A stretch of DNA of 64,000 nucleotides from Echinometra lucunter (GCA_029962745.1 CM057153.1:12058518-12122517), one strand, 5' to 3'; shown: positions 42,263 through 54,208, numbered from the stretch's first letter. Numbers and translations: made by a program. Notes: generated from the letters alone by a model not told the origin.

Positions 42263-43740
42263 AAACATTGCCTTTATCAAAATGAGAGGGAATGCAGCCA
42301 TTGATTGAGAGAAAAAAAATGAAATATGTTTATGTAAATGTTTGGAATTTCAATACACTAGAGAACCTATATGATAATGCCAAATTATGACATGAAATAA
42401 TCCTTCAAGGAGGCGAGAGAGCAAGTATGCCCCTATCCCTTCACAGGGGAAAGCCTATGCCCCACTGAAATACGAAGGAGCAAAGCGGTAGAGTGAGAAA
42501 ATTTAGATTATTCAATGGTGAAACTTACTATCCTAAAGCGCAAGAACTTTTACCACCATTAAAGTGCAGAGCAGTTGATATCCGGTACATTTATTTTTGT
42601 CTGGTAAACATGGTGAAAAGAACCAGAAAAATTGCTTTCCCCCTCTTTTTCAGAGAGCAGTTCCTGCCTCCCTCCTACAGCGCTTCGTGATGTCCAAGAA
42701 ACAATTCCATTTATTCTGCAAGCGAGCGTAGCAACAGAACCACAAAGAGTGTTGTGACCTTGTATTTCAGAGTGGAAGAATGCTATTCTTAAATATTTAC
42801 CTCAAAATATTTTTTTATTGTCTCGCGAGGGAGCTCCACTAGGAGAGCAAGAAAATTTAGATTATTGCGGGTTGAAAACTTTGCAAAAGAAAAAAAAAAT
42901 AGATTATTGCGTGCTGAGAACTTGCAAGCAAGAAAATTTAGACAGAGCATGCTGAAAGCTTACATTTTATATGTTATTCGTCATAGTGCTATGAATGTGC
43001 GGGGGATGTGATTTTGCCCCCCCCCCCCCACTCTTGACAGAGGGAAAAACCGGCCCCTTTTCTTTTCCTCCACTGGTAAACAAGAGATTCACCTCCATAT
43101 CTGTGTGTATAGGAGTGTAGCGACCATGGAAGAAAACTTAGATGCTGGAATTAACTTCCCCTTTTAGAGCACTTAGAAAGCAGATCGGAATGCCGCAAAA
43201 TTTATGGTAAACTACTCCCCCCCCCCCCAAGATGAAAGCAAGAATCTACCCCTTGTATCTTGGCGCCCATGATGGATGATAGATTCGAGCCTGTGGGGAT
43301 CGATTTTGTCCCCCCCCCCCCACCAGGGGCGTAGTAGTACCCCCCACCCATTTTTTTTGAGGTGGACTCATATTATGTGTGTAAAAAATATGTACGAATG
43401 GGTTAATCACCCCCCCCCCCCCCCCCAGGTATGAAGACCTGTCTACACTAATGCCCCACACTCGGCTATGACCACAGTGAATTATCCTGAAAGAGTTTTA
43501 AATTGCTTTAATTATTTTCATCATTGTGATCACTATATTTTTTCAGGGTTTCATTTATTCATTATCCCCTTTGAATACCAGTTGAAGTTTAGTGAGATTG
43601 GCATTTTTACAAGCATAACATTGGACACTCGGAATAACACAATCTGTGCCCACGATATTCTCTCTCTCTCTCTTTACCTTCTTCCTTTTTCTGCCTTCTT
43701 CTCTCCATTTTTTGAAAGTCTTCCAAAATGTCCAGGGAAT
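42263..43740. other. Intergenic DNA with decayed repeats
   Basis: It contains several copies of GCAAGAAAATTTAGA(TTATTG) near 42495, 42849 and 42924, and C runs near 43018-43030, 43217-43228, 43310-43321 and 43411-43427. No exon is supported. Confidence 0.5.
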
Positions 43741-43865
43741 TCAACATAGAGGAAGTATGTTCCACTATTTTGAAATGTTACCATGGTTGTTACTATTTAT
43801 GGAAATCCATTTTGATTCAGCAGTGGAGAGTCCATGGATGAAGGCTATTTACTTTCACCTCCAAT

Positions 43866-43910
<45 letters not shown>

Positions 43911-44622
43911 CCTCCTCTATTTCTTTTACATGCAATGCGTTTCCTTCCTTCTCTTGCCTTATAGCTCGCTCTTGAACTTGATAGGTTCAGTGCACGATGC
44001 CGACATCGTAGTCAGTGTACTTTACATCATACATGCCATACCTTGTCAATGTTTTCAGAGATTTGGATCAGAGATTTTTAGGTGGCTACAATTTCCATCT
44101 TACTGTTCTTCACTTTACATTTAGGTAATTCAGTTATCAATTACACCGAAAGCATGAACTACTTTACTTGGGAAAGTAGTTTTTTAAATCACTAAAAGTA
44201 GTTATTTGTAGGATTTCGATGAACGGTTGCTCTATAGCGAGTGTATGTTTTTCCAAAATGGTTGATATGTAGTTTACAAATTTTGGTTCTGTATTTCCTT
44301 GTATTTGTGGTAAAGTAATGGTGTATGAATGCTGGTTCTGTTAGACGAATGCTGGTTCGGTGGTAGATGAAGATGGTGCTATGATGGATCAGTGCTGGTG
44401 CCATGGTTGATAAGGGGCGGTTTAGTTGGTAAGGGCTTTAGGAGCAATAAAACGAATGTTGGTGTCATTATTGATTAATATTTTAGAAGATGATTGTTGG
44501 TGCAATGGTAAACTAACGATGGTTCAGTTGAAAAATATATATGTGGTTCCTTGGTCGTGTGTTGGTGCTTTATTGTTCCTATATGTCTTTTTTTTTTCAG
44601 AGGAGAAAAGAGATACGAAAGA

Positions 44623-45936
44623 ATGGAAAGTAGAGCAACTATCCCAACCGCCATAGCAGAAGTTACTCAAGATCCCCCTTCAAGCAGCAAAACTAAACTA
44701 TTTGTGCTTGAAGATTACAACCAACGGATTGCTATAGGTATCTTCATCTGCATTGTCTTTCTTGTTGGCACCATCGGCAATACACTTGTCATTACCGCCG
44801 TTATCGCATCCCGAAAACTCCGGTCGTCGACCAACTGGTTTATCGTCAACCTGGCCTGTGCTGATCTCCTAGCATGCCTCACTTTCCCGTTCAATGCTGT
44901 TGCCATGTTGAGCCGTGACGGTTGGCCACTACCTGACTGGATCTGCGCGACCGATGCAGCAGTGTGCTTCATCTGCCTCAATACCAGCGTCATGACACTG
45001 GGTTTCATCGCCTACAACCGCTGGTACCTGCTGACAAAACCGATGTCATGCTTCCAAAAGTTGTACACCACGAGGAACATATGTTTCATGGTGGTTAGCG
45101 CCTGGGTTTATCCATCTCTGGTGGTTTTGGTGCCAATCTTCGCCGGCTTGGGAAAATTAGGATACTCCTACGAGTACAAAACATGCGCACAAGACACATC
45201 TCGTCCGCACTCAGAATTCTACAGTCTTGTTGCAGGGACCGGAGTACTCATCCCTGTTTTTATTGTAATTTCCGTCACTTACGTCCGGATTTACTTGTTC
45301 GTTTCCAGGCACAGAAATAAGATGGACAAAATAAAAAAGCCAGAAATGTCAAACGCGAGACGCAAGGAAAGCACAAGCGTGGAAATAGGCTCATCGGAGA
45401 CTTCATCAACAAAACTCAGTACTTCTGCTTCCGATTCACAAAGCTATTCACTTTCGAAACTTGGTACACCTCAAACAACCGAGACAAGCACTACCACTAG
45501 GTCAACTATGGAAGACATACCTACAGGCACTACAAATTTACCGGGGGTCACAGCAAACACGATGTCTCATAATCAATTAAAGTCTCAAAACAAACCTCCC
45601 CAAGCTGACGCAAGACTCCCAAGAGCTCTCAACCAAACTCCAGGAAGCACAGTCCAACCCCGTGTCAACCGGTACCACGTCACTGTCACCAAACGGCTGT
45701 CCATTGTTTTTTTAGCTTTCTTCATTTGTCTTTTTCCATTCGGTATCAGTGTTATGGTTCCTCCTAGTGATCCAGGCATCCCTTGGACTGGACTTCTGGT
45801 GACCTTCAACAGTTGTCTTAACCCTCTCATTTACGCCTGGACAATGCCGGAGTTCCGCAAGGTGATGTGGGCCATCATTCGTTGTCACCTTCAAGGGATT
45901 CCTGAGCCAGTCACATGCATACGTCGCATACGTTAA
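44623..45936 (+). CDS. Class A (rhodopsin-like) orphan GPCR 1
   Basis: A 437-residue seven-helix receptor. A strong acceptor (TTTTTTTTTTTTCAG, ending 44600) lies 22 bases before ATG 44623, so I chose this start over the in-frame ATG at 44551 and infer a spliced 5' UTR. TM1 is about 36-62 (GN), TM2 about 70-95 (LACADLLA), TM3 about 106-132 with Cys108, TM4 about 152-174, TM5 about 200-228, TM6 about 358-380 (FFICLFPFG) and TM7 about 386-408 (NPLIY). The DRY motif is replaced by YNRW (131-134). The third intracellular loop is very long (about 229-355) and Ser/Thr-rich. The ligand is unknown. It resembles the melatonin/GPR84/moody-like branch and the expanded echinoderm receptor families. A conserved GGTAAT at 44124-44129 may mark the donor of a 5' UTR exon. 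Confidence 0.93.
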   Translation: MESRATIPTAIAEVTQDPPSSSKTKLFVLEDYNQRIAIGIFICIVFLVGTIGNTLVITAVIASRKLRSSTNWFIVNLACADLLACLTFPFNAVAMLSRDGWPLPDWICATDAAVCFICLNTSVMTLGFIAYNRWYLLTKPMSCFQKLYTTRNICFMVVSAWVYPSLVVLVPIFAGLGKLGYSYEYKTCAQDTSRPHSEFYSLVAGTGVLIPVFIVISVTYVRIYLFVSRHRNKMDKIKKPEMSNARRKESTSVEIGSSETSSTKLSTSASDSQSYSLSKLGTPQTTETSTTTRSTMEDIPTGTTNLPGVTANTMSHNQLKSQNKPPQADARLPRALNQTPGSTVQPRVNRYHVTVTKRLSIVFLAFFICLFPFGISVMVPPSDPGIPWTGLLVTFNSCLNPLIYAWTMPEFRKVMWAIIRCHLQGIPEPVTCIRRIR

Positions 45937-46721
45937 TTGAATGGCAGCAAGCGGGACATGACAGCAGACCAACAGCTTACAGGCCATACAAGCTGATTCT
46001 GGTGAACCCTTTAAAAAACGAAAGGAAGCGTAAGAAACTGACATGTCTTTTCCCGAGCTGTTTGCCTCGTGGGCCGTCGGTCTTTTGGCACTTCTGAGCA
46101 TTTTGACAACTTTTCATGACACCGACATTGTTGGTCGACCCTTTCGGTCTCTTAATCAATCAGTAGATCTTGTGGGCTGTAGCACCCAGTTATGAACCAT
46201 TCAGCAAATATTCTGCTGAAACGAATTTTAATTGACAGAGATACTGAAATTTACTGAGGGTGACCTAATTGTTGCTGCATTATTAATACAACGTGCAGTT
46301 ATTCTGAGCAGTGCGATTTTACTCTTCAGTAACACAGACAAGATACAAACAGATAACACATAAGATACAAAGCTGATAGCTTAGTTGGCAACTGCACCAG
46401 GGCAATTCGATGATAATATGATGGGATTATTGTGGAGTAGTAATAACAGCAACTTACAGAGCATGTAAGTGAAAATTTTTTTTTTTTTTAATGTTGACGA
46501 CATCCACCTGTCTAATCGTGATTTTAGAAAGTAAAATGAGAACGACTTTTACTTTCTCTGATCCTTTACATTATATTGTATTGTACTGAAAGTGAATGAT
46601 ACACATCAATAGCTCTTTACAATTATTTTTTACCAATTTAATGTATCATGTAAATATTTTAAAGTTCGTGAAATATATTTCAATATTACAAAAGATATTG
46701 TAAAGTCATAAAGTATATCCA

Positions 46722-47294
46722 TATAGACCAATTCCATCTCCGGGTTACGTATTTGGCCCTCTATCGGCGAGGCGATAGCTGCGGTGTGTGATAGTGCACT
46801 GACCGTGATTGGCTGTGTACAAAATCAATGAAAGATTCGAGATTTGCCCCGATATTATTTCATTAACTTTATTCTAGATCAATAAAATAAAGCTTGGATA
46901 CATGGGTAGATGACGTTAGACAATGACCATATCTGACAGATGAAGATATGATGATTTTTGTACTTTCGTTACTTTTTCTCCTTAGTTTTGTCAGTAAAAG
47001 GCCAGGAAACCTGTGTAGGGAGTACGGTTTCTCACACCAACAGGCTTCATGAGTCAAAGGCGAGAGAATTTCGCACTCAGTTAGCTTCCAATTATTAAGC
47101 TTTCTCCAATTGTTATGGTATCGCGACCTGAACTTCCCTGATTGTTCCTCACTTAAAAGAATGTTGGTCCAAAATAGAGAAAATCGAATTTACGTACATA
47201 ACGCGCTATTGACTTATGTATTGTAAAAGTTGGGTAACACACCGCAGTATGGCGACCAGTCTGCTGCCCTCTCGCGGTGTGGAATTGGTCTATA
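46722..47294. mobile_element. TATAGACCAATT MITE, copy 2
   Basis: Ends TATAGACCAATTCCATC and GTGGAATTGGTCTATA, internally colinear with 38892-39683 but shorter. The paralogous site in unit B near 57500 (TATATCCAGATGTACAAAATG) lacks it and acts as an empty site. Confidence 0.88.
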
Positions 47295-47325
47295 GAAAAA
47301 GTACAAAATGTTATTCAAGTTAATT

Positions 47326-48050
47326 TATGTTACTAAATGGAAGTAACGAAACATATAATTTTTGTATATAGCAACATAAATTCAAAAGACATATATTCTA
47401 CAATCAAGTTTTGTAGTTATTACTATTTTATATTGCATGGTACCTTTCGCTTTCTCATTTAATTTCATTGTTTAAGTCACCGGAGCTAAACCCATTGAGT
47501 ATACTGAATTCTCAAAGTACCATCGATATGATTACAGGGTCCACCAGAATCCAGTAGCCGGTGGGTTAAACGGACGCAGTTTTATGTTCTTTTGGTTATC
47601 TTCATATTAACCGACCAGTGGCTGCTATAGTTCAAGCATAATTTATATCCATTTGCAACCATAATTTTACAATTTATTGAGATGGAAATGGAAGTCATCT
47701 GTGACAAACATTCCCACAATAAATTTTAGTCAGCAAATACGCTATCCCTGTCGGCAAAAGAAGGAAGGAAGGAAATGAAAAAGAATAGAGGGAAGAGAAA
47801 AGAAAAGGGGAAAAGGGGGTAAAACCCGGAGTTGAAAACAACCCGGAAGAGCTCGCTCGCATTTTAAGTATCTTAACCAATTTATACCTGTGATATCAAT
47901 AAGCATTATTCTTATGAACGGAACTTGGTTTACATGTTGTGTCCCTGTCTAACGTTATACTATTTTTCTATTCACAGAATGTTAGTATTATATAACTGCA
48001 AGGAAGTGAGCAGTAAGTTGACCAGAAATAGTTAAATTTCAGGAAGGTAA
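47326..48050. other. Intergenic DNA
   Basis: AT-rich, with a purine-rich patch at about 47760-47820 (GGAAGGAAGGAAATG). No gene or mobile element identified. Confidence 0.5.
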
Positions 48051-48069
48051 TGGCCTGTGACCAATATCC

Positions 48070-49706
48070 TATTCCTATCATATTAAAAAATTATGGCATA
48101 GGGGAACACACAATAATTGGTTCACAAGTTATTTGTATGGGAGATACCAAAAAACGATGGTATATCATCTGAGCTATTACCTATTCAATCTGGAATCCCC
48201 CAAGGGTCGATCCTTGGGCCACTTCTCTTTATTATGCATATTAACGATCTACCCTCAGTCCTAAAAAAACTGCAAGATAAATATGTATGCTGATGATACT
48301 ATTTTGTATTATGCTAGTAAAGACTTTTCTGATCTTGAAACCAAAGACAACGAAGATTTAGAATATGTGAAAAATTGGCTAGATATCAATAAGTTAAGTT
48401 TGAATATAAAGAAATCTGAGTATATTGTACTAGGAACTAAAAATCGTTTAAAATTATCACGTAATGCAACTCTAAATATTAAAGGAGAATGGAACCCAGT
48501 CATCAGTGTGCTTTTAGTGAATAGAGATGAACAAGAAAGACAAACGGTGAAAGTTTGAGCAAAATCGGACAATGTGTTCAAGAGTTATGAATTTTTAAAG
48601 TTTAAGTAAATCCCTATTAAAACGGTCCTTGAGTTGGCAACTTTGCCAGCATCTGTGATGTCATCGTGGACAACTCCCCATTCATTTTGTGTATGATTTT
48701 TCAAAAAAATTGATTTATATGAAATTTTGAGTCAGGAATCAACATAATTCTTCCTAAAATGCTTGCAGAATTGATGTAGCCATGTCATACTCAAGCAGTA
48801 AATCAAAAGAATCTTTATTTTTCTGGAAAATGAAGAAAATGTTAAATTCTATGTACAAAATGAATGGAGAGTTGTCCACAATGACATCACAGATATGGCA
48901 AAGTTGCCGACTCAAGGATCCCTATAATAGGGATTTGCTTAAACTTTCAAAACTCATAACTCTTGAAGAGATTGTCCGATTTTGCTCAAACTTTCACTGT
49001 TTATCTGTCCAGTTCATCTCTGTTCACTGAAAGCACACTGATGCCTGGGTTGCATTCTCCTTTTAATATAGATGGTACCCCTCTGAAGAGAGTTACTAAG
49101 TGTAAACATTTAGGAGTCATTGTTGATGAAAATTTGTCATGGTCGGATCACATTAAATTTGTGCAGAAGAAATGTAGTAGTGGATTGTACATGTTGAAAT
49201 CGATACGTAACATTGTTGATAAAGATACAATGAAGTTGGTTTATAATACGTTAATTTTATCTCATCTTTCTTATTGTGACGTAGTATGGGGAAACTGTCC
49301 GAACGGTCTCCAAAATGATCTCCAAAAAATTCAAAATCGGGCAGCGCGTATGATAAATAATACACCTTGGGATTCATCGGGAAGTTATAACCTAAACAAA
49401 CTTGGATGGTGTACGCTTGAAAAGAAAAGAAAGGAAAATATTATTGTAATGTTGTTCAGCATATTGAACAAATACGCTCCTTCTTACTTGACTGATAAAT
49501 TTTCTTTTAGAGAAAGGCCATATAATACGAGAAGTAGAAATCTCTGCGTAAATATAATCCAACCTAAAACTTCTTCTGCTAAACGCACATTTTTATATAG
49601 ACATGATAGAGGCGCTTGCTTATGGAATTTGTTGCCCCAAGAACTGCAAGCTGCACAAACCAAGTACAGTTTCCGAGCAGGCTTAAAAAGGATAGATATT
49701 TTGTAA
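48070..49706 (+). pseudogene. Non-LTR retrotransposon reverse transcriptase, degenerate
   Basis: Decayed frames encode recognisable reverse-transcriptase blocks. IPQGSILGPLLF (about 48197-48232) is the fingers/palm motif. YADD (within 48286-48297) holds the catalytic aspartates. HLGVIVDENLSW (from about 49108) is the following block. After these comes the conserved C-terminal region, with SYCDVVWGNCPN, IQNRAARMI and RGACLWNLLPQEL, ending at the TAA at 49704-49706. This is the style of CR1/jockey-type LINEs. The 5' part is missing, frames shift upstream of YADD, and a palindromic element (48476-49069) is inserted between the two halves. The protein cannot be made. The endonuclease domain is not present. 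Confidence 0.88.
48476..49069. mobile_element. Palindromic MITE inserted in the reverse transcriptase
   Basis: The arms of about 215 bp are inverted near-copies: ATTAAAGGAGAATGGAACCC on the left, GGGTTGCATTCTCCTTTTAAT on the right (given as GGGTTGCATTCTCC plus TTTTAAT), and deeper GTGAAAGTTTGAGCAAAATC against GATTTTGCTCAAACTTTCAC. The centre (about 48700-48850) is unpaired. AATAT/ATATT at the junctions leaves the exact target duplication ambiguous. The flanking retrotransposon frames line up across it as one family sequence. Confidence 0.85.
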
Positions 49707-50445
49707 ACATTTATACTCTGCTCACACATGCTGGATAAGAATCCTTGATTATCTGTTGTCAATTTTGAGTGTACTAATTGTAGTTGCTAACTGCACAATA
49801 TTTTAATAAGATATAAAACAGTTTTTTTTTATCTATGAAATAAATTTCGCAATCTTTTTTGTATGTTCAATTATTATCATATTTTAAATTCATTTCTATA
49901 TATATTTTACTATAATTATATATAAAAGTTTAGATGCAAAAACTGATAGGACCCTTTTGGTCTTTTTAAAATGGGATCTGTGGCACAAAATTATACTTTT
50001 TCAAACATGAAGTTTGCACACTGAGTATAAAGCTTTATTTGTTTGTAAGTTGTAATTTTCAATTGTGGTCAGAGGTGGTGTAAAGTTTCACTTTCATCTC
50101 TTTGTATTTTATCATTGATCTCAAATGTTCCGATTTGAAAATACGGACGTATCCTTTTTGCATCTAAACTCTTCATAAACTACTTGAATATGTAAATACT
50201 TTTTCACAGTTAATTCATTTTAATTTTTTGATTTTCCTGTCATTTTGTCTTCTTGCCTCGTTATATCTTGCTGGCTATATTTCTTTTTGTTTATATGATA
50301 TTTTTAATAGTTTAATTTGTTCTAAATGTGTTTCTCTTGATAATTTTGTTTTTACAATGTTGATTTACACTGCCCCAATGGCAACCAGTCATGTAACTGT
50401 TTGGGCTTTTTAACCGTGTATAAATAAATGGATCAATCAATCAAC
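49707..50445 (+). mobile_element. 3' region of the non-LTR retrotransposon
   Basis: AT-rich sequence after the reverse-transcriptase stop, ending in AATAAATGGATCAATCAATC, a short simple-repeat tail as found at the 3' end of several non-LTR clades. The end of the element is inferred from this tail. Confidence 0.55.
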
Positions 50446-51095
50446 CCACTATAAGAACGCAAGATGCCGATGGATACTAGAAGGGAGTAACAGCTTTCAG
50501 CATAGTTGTACAGGATATTATTTTGTGTACTTTGTAAATACGCGCTGGCTGAGCAAATTTCCCACACATTTCCCGCATTGTACTTCCTCATGCCTTTGAA
50601 ACACTTGGGCCGGAATTCACAACAGTGGTTTATTTTAGTCCATGGTTTAAACCTGGTTTAAACTATAAGAACGCAAGATGCCGATGGATACTAGAAGGGA
50701 GTAACAGTACATTAGAACCTGTTTCCAGGCAGTGTACACAATTCCAAATTTTCCTCGCTTGATGCGCTGGCTCATAATTATCTAGAAACAAGACGGTTTT
50801 TGACGGTTTTAGGAAGCAAACATAGATTTAAAGCAATGTTATTGAACTCCTATTTGCTTTCAGCATAGTTGTACAGGATATTATTTTGTGTACTTTGTAA
50901 ATACGCGCTGGCTGAGCAAATTTCCCACACATTTCCCGCATTGTACTTCCTCATGCCTTTGAAACACTTGGGCCGGAATTCACAACAGTGGTTTATTTTA
51001 TTCCATGGTTTAAACCTGGTTTAAACTATGGACTAAAAAAACCATGAGGGGGTTTAAACCTGGTACTAAATTCAACCTCTTCTGTGAATTCCAGC
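50446..51095. repeat. Interleaved local duplications with a MITE
   Basis: AAGAACGCAAGATGCCGATG occurs near 50453 and 50667. CTTTCAGCATAGTTGTACAG and about 150 following bases occur near 50491 and 50860. Each second block ends in a hairpin with CCGGAATTCACAACAGTGG and, further on, CTGTGAATTCCAG, enclosing TTTAAACCTGGTTTAAAC. The order suggests a chimeric duplication of about 210 and 370 bases. Similar TTTAAACCATGG sequence lies near 24423. Confidence 0.75.
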
Positions 51096-51603
51096 CTTGG
51101 CGTGGCAGACACTTTATGTCAGATTCCCTCTCCTATTTGTTTTTTTTTTCTATTTAGTTTTCGCTATTTTTCATTCTTTCTCTCCCTCTGTCTCTTATCT
51201 CTAAGCTGCCTTCTGCTTTCATCATTGGAATTTCTTTTTCTCGCCGTTTCTTTTGTGTCCTTTCCAAGCAGTTAAGACCCGATATCACATCAAGGAACCT
51301 GCAGACTCAACAAGCTTTACTTTTTATGCAGGTTCCTTCATATTTCACCTAATTCAAATGTCTTCAGTAATCTTTGACTCACTCATTTATGTTTGATTTA
51401 ATAATAATGTTCATGCCATATGTCTCTCATTTTATTTACCATGTTAAATTTTGTTAAATATTTATGTGAAATATGAGAATGAATTCAAATTCAAATTCAC
51501 TTCCTATTAAAAACGCTCTTATTCCAGCAACGAAATGCCCGATTATTATCATGATTTTAACATTTGGGCAGCGAGGTGTCCACCTATAACCTTTTTTTTT
51601 CAG

Positions 51604-51720
51604 TCGCTCGCTTCGCTCGCTACTAGAAATAAGGTGATTTTGGACCGTCAGCAGACAAATTCGGCAAGAGAGGTGCCCATATAGAGTCATATTCGGCAAA
51701 TACAGGTGATCTAATATATT
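51604..51720. repeat. Fragment of the CGCTCGCTTCGCTCGCT repeat family
   Basis: The motif at 51604-51620 is the inverse of GCGAGCGAAGCGAGCG. It is followed by GGTGATTTTGG and GCAAGAGAGGTGCCC-type sequence. Related fragments occur near 27498, 27612, 38735, 38817, 63438 and 63733. Confidence 0.55.
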
Positions 51721-51790
51721 AATTAGATATCTAATAGACCTATTTTTGATGACAGAATAACACTTAGAGCGAGAAAAAGAGTGTATTTAC

Positions 51791-52165
51791 GCATATGGCA
51801 GTCTCTGTATTCAAAGAATGGATTTCTGGTTGTCAACTTCATCTGTTTGTTTTAGGACAAAAGCATGAGGTAGTGGATGTCTGGCAAGGAAAAGTGTCGG
51901 CGCTCAAAACGATGCCTAGGTTGTCTGTCCGGCAAGATGCTATCTCTCATTTTAGACAACTTAGGCATCCTTTTGAGCGCTGACACTTTTCCTTGCCGGA
52001 CATCCATTGCCTCATGCATTTGGAATGACTTTGATTGCCACATGTTTTGACTGTCATTAATTTCATATACCACTTCTGAGTTTTTGTTTATACCATTATT
52101 GTCCGAAAACAAAGAGATGAAGTTGACAACCAGAATCCATTCTCTTAATAGGGACTGCCATATGC
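51791..52165. mobile_element. MITE with nested inverted repeats
   Basis: Outer ends GCATATGGCAGTC and GACTGCCATATGC enclose arms sharing GGTTGTCAACTTCATCT. An inner inverted pair is built of CATCCATTGCCTCATGCAT-like and AAAGTGTCRGCGCTCAAAA-like sequence. There is no coding content. Confidence 0.8.
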
Positions 52166-52169
52166 ATAG

Positions 52170-52899
52170 GGATTGCTGCAACTTTTATTTTGGGGGTATT
52201 TGCATATGAATCGTCTTTGTTCTAATATTCTTTATCAGATTTCATCAAATGAGGTTTAAAAATGTTTGGAATTACATGTTCTTTCAAATTCTGTTAAAAC
52301 TTGTCCGATATAACACACCTTATTTGAGCTATGATCCAATAACAAAGTGGTTAGTTACTTTTTGTGAGTTGTGTATGTATTTAATCGGACAAGAGGCAGC
52401 GTCAACCCTCCCAAAGCCCTTCCGATCCCGAGAATGTGCCATTTATGTACTCTTTAAAAGAAAAAACTTTTGAACTTTTTTTTCACTTTCACAAAATAAA
52501 AATAAAAAATGCAGTCATTCTAATGACCATGAATATCTTTAAAAGTTTAAACAAAGCGCTATACATTTAAAATAAACAAGAAATGATAATGACAAAAGAA
52601 AATGAGAATAGTTGCATATGAACCTTGATTTATATTCTGTGGAAATCACTGCAAGAGGAAACAGTTAACAGTCAATGGGTTAGTATCTAAGTGGGATAAT
52701 TATCGTTTGGTGAAGATAATATAATATCAGTGACCTCATATCCTAGTGACTGTCGATAACCGACAAAGTAAATGCTTCATAATTATGAATAATGCCTTGA
52801 TATATAAGTTCCCTGTAAACACTGGTAAAGCCATTTCGATTCTACTCGTTATTATGGACTCATTATCAAAATACATGTTTTAATGTCTCGCCAGGGGAT
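52170..52899. other. Intergenic DNA
   Basis: AT-rich sequence between the MITE and GPCR unit B. The short open frame at 52249-52473 shows no recognisable domain. Confidence 0.45.
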
Positions 52900-53891
52900 T
52901 TACAATAAGGAAGTATGTGTCGCTATTTTGAGTTACACTACTTTTTTCGTGTTTCCTTCCTTTTCTACCTACTTTGCTCCCTCTTATGTAAACAGAATAT
53001 AGTTTCGTGGTCAGTGTGCCACTGTGCTTCACATATTTTGCAGCTCTTTGGATCAGAGTTTGTCAAAGTCACCATTTTACATCTTACTGGATCTCGTAGT
53101 TCCTAAATTAAGGTAATCCAATTTATTTTCGTTATGTTCATGAAGTCAATTTCCACGGAAACGTGGAACAGGGTGATTTAGTTCTAACTTTGAAATAATT
53201 ATGTGTAGGGTGCGGACGAACGGCGGTTCTGTCTATGATCTGATAGCAGATGTATGACCTGTTTGTAAATGATTTGCATATACATGTAGTTCACAAAACT
53301 ATGGAGGGGGAATGGTGGTTGTATGGTAGTGGTCTTTTAATGGTTTATATAACAGGTAGTTCACGGGTAGATGGATGGTTGTTCAATGGTAGATGAATGG
53401 TGATTCAAAAGTAGATTAACAGCGACCTTATATTAGAAAGCTAGCACAATAGTTGATGAATAATGGTGCAATCAGTGGTTGATGAATGGTGGTGCAGTAT
53501 TACGGGTTCTTTGGTGGATGATCGCCATTTCCTTGATGGTGTGGTCGATAAAGCCCCCATTCCACTATCACGATCTGGATGCCGATCTCTCCAGATCTAT
53601 CAAATCGGCGGAGAGCGGCAAAAGTGTACAGGGGTTTTCAATCGGTAGCATCGTGGCGGCAGCGTTGTGAAAACCCCGAAGAATCGGGTAGTTGTTGAGA
53701 TCGGCAAGAAATTTTGAATACGTCCAAAACTCCATCCCGATCTTCCCGACCAAAACTGATCGTAAAGCGAGCGGAAAGAACGTAACCACAGCGTAAACAC
53801 AGCGGAGTGAACGTAATAAGGTCTTTCTCAGCGTTATGACAGCGGCACCAGAACGGGACGTAAACTGAACGCCGCTGTGGTCCCGCTGCTG

Positions 53892-54208
53892 CCCCGGGAA
53901 GCATTTCATGAAAGGACTTGTCGGATGTTTTATCCGACAAAGTCTGTTTTATCTGACAGTTGCCATAGTAACGATGCTTCTCAGCCAATTAAAATCAAGG
54001 AAAGATGTCAGATCTGACAACTAATGTTGATGAAACGCCTCCCTGGGGGGGGCATTTCATCAACATTTGTTGTCTGACAAGTTGTCAGATCTGACATCTT
54101 TCCTTGATTTTAATTGGCTGAGAAGCATCGTTACTATGGCAACTGTCAGATAAAACAGACTTTGTCGGATAAAACATCCGACAAGTCCTTTCATGAAACG
54201 CTCCCCTG
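53892..54208. mobile_element. Head-to-head MITE pair, TTTCATGAAACGC family
   Basis: The left half (53892-about 54045) is inverted almost exactly in the right half (about 54055-54208), with shared GACTTGTCGGATGTTTTATC and AATTAAAATCAAGGAAAGATG. The ends resemble the MITE at 36411-36555. The centre contains a G run. Confidence 0.85.

Larger units (their letters stand above)
43740..47325 (+). repeat. Segmental duplication unit A carrying a GPCR
   Basis: It shares colinear sequence with unit B (52,900-57,520). The shared parts include GGAAGTATGT near the left edge, TTTGGATCAGAG about 500 bases before the gene, the GPCR coding exon, CATGACAGCAGACCAACA after it, and TACAAAATGTTATTCAAGTT near 47308. 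The (CT)n tract at 43868-43910 lies inside it. Unit A has its own MITE at 46722-47294. Confidence 0.85.

Noticed and set aside
44551..44622. The upstream ATG as start of GPCR 1, and likewise 55342 for GPCR 2
   Set aside because: Both upstream extensions contain the intron's pyrimidine tract or acceptor and are not conserved between the paralogues, whereas homology begins at MESRATIPTA / MEGTIIPTAL.
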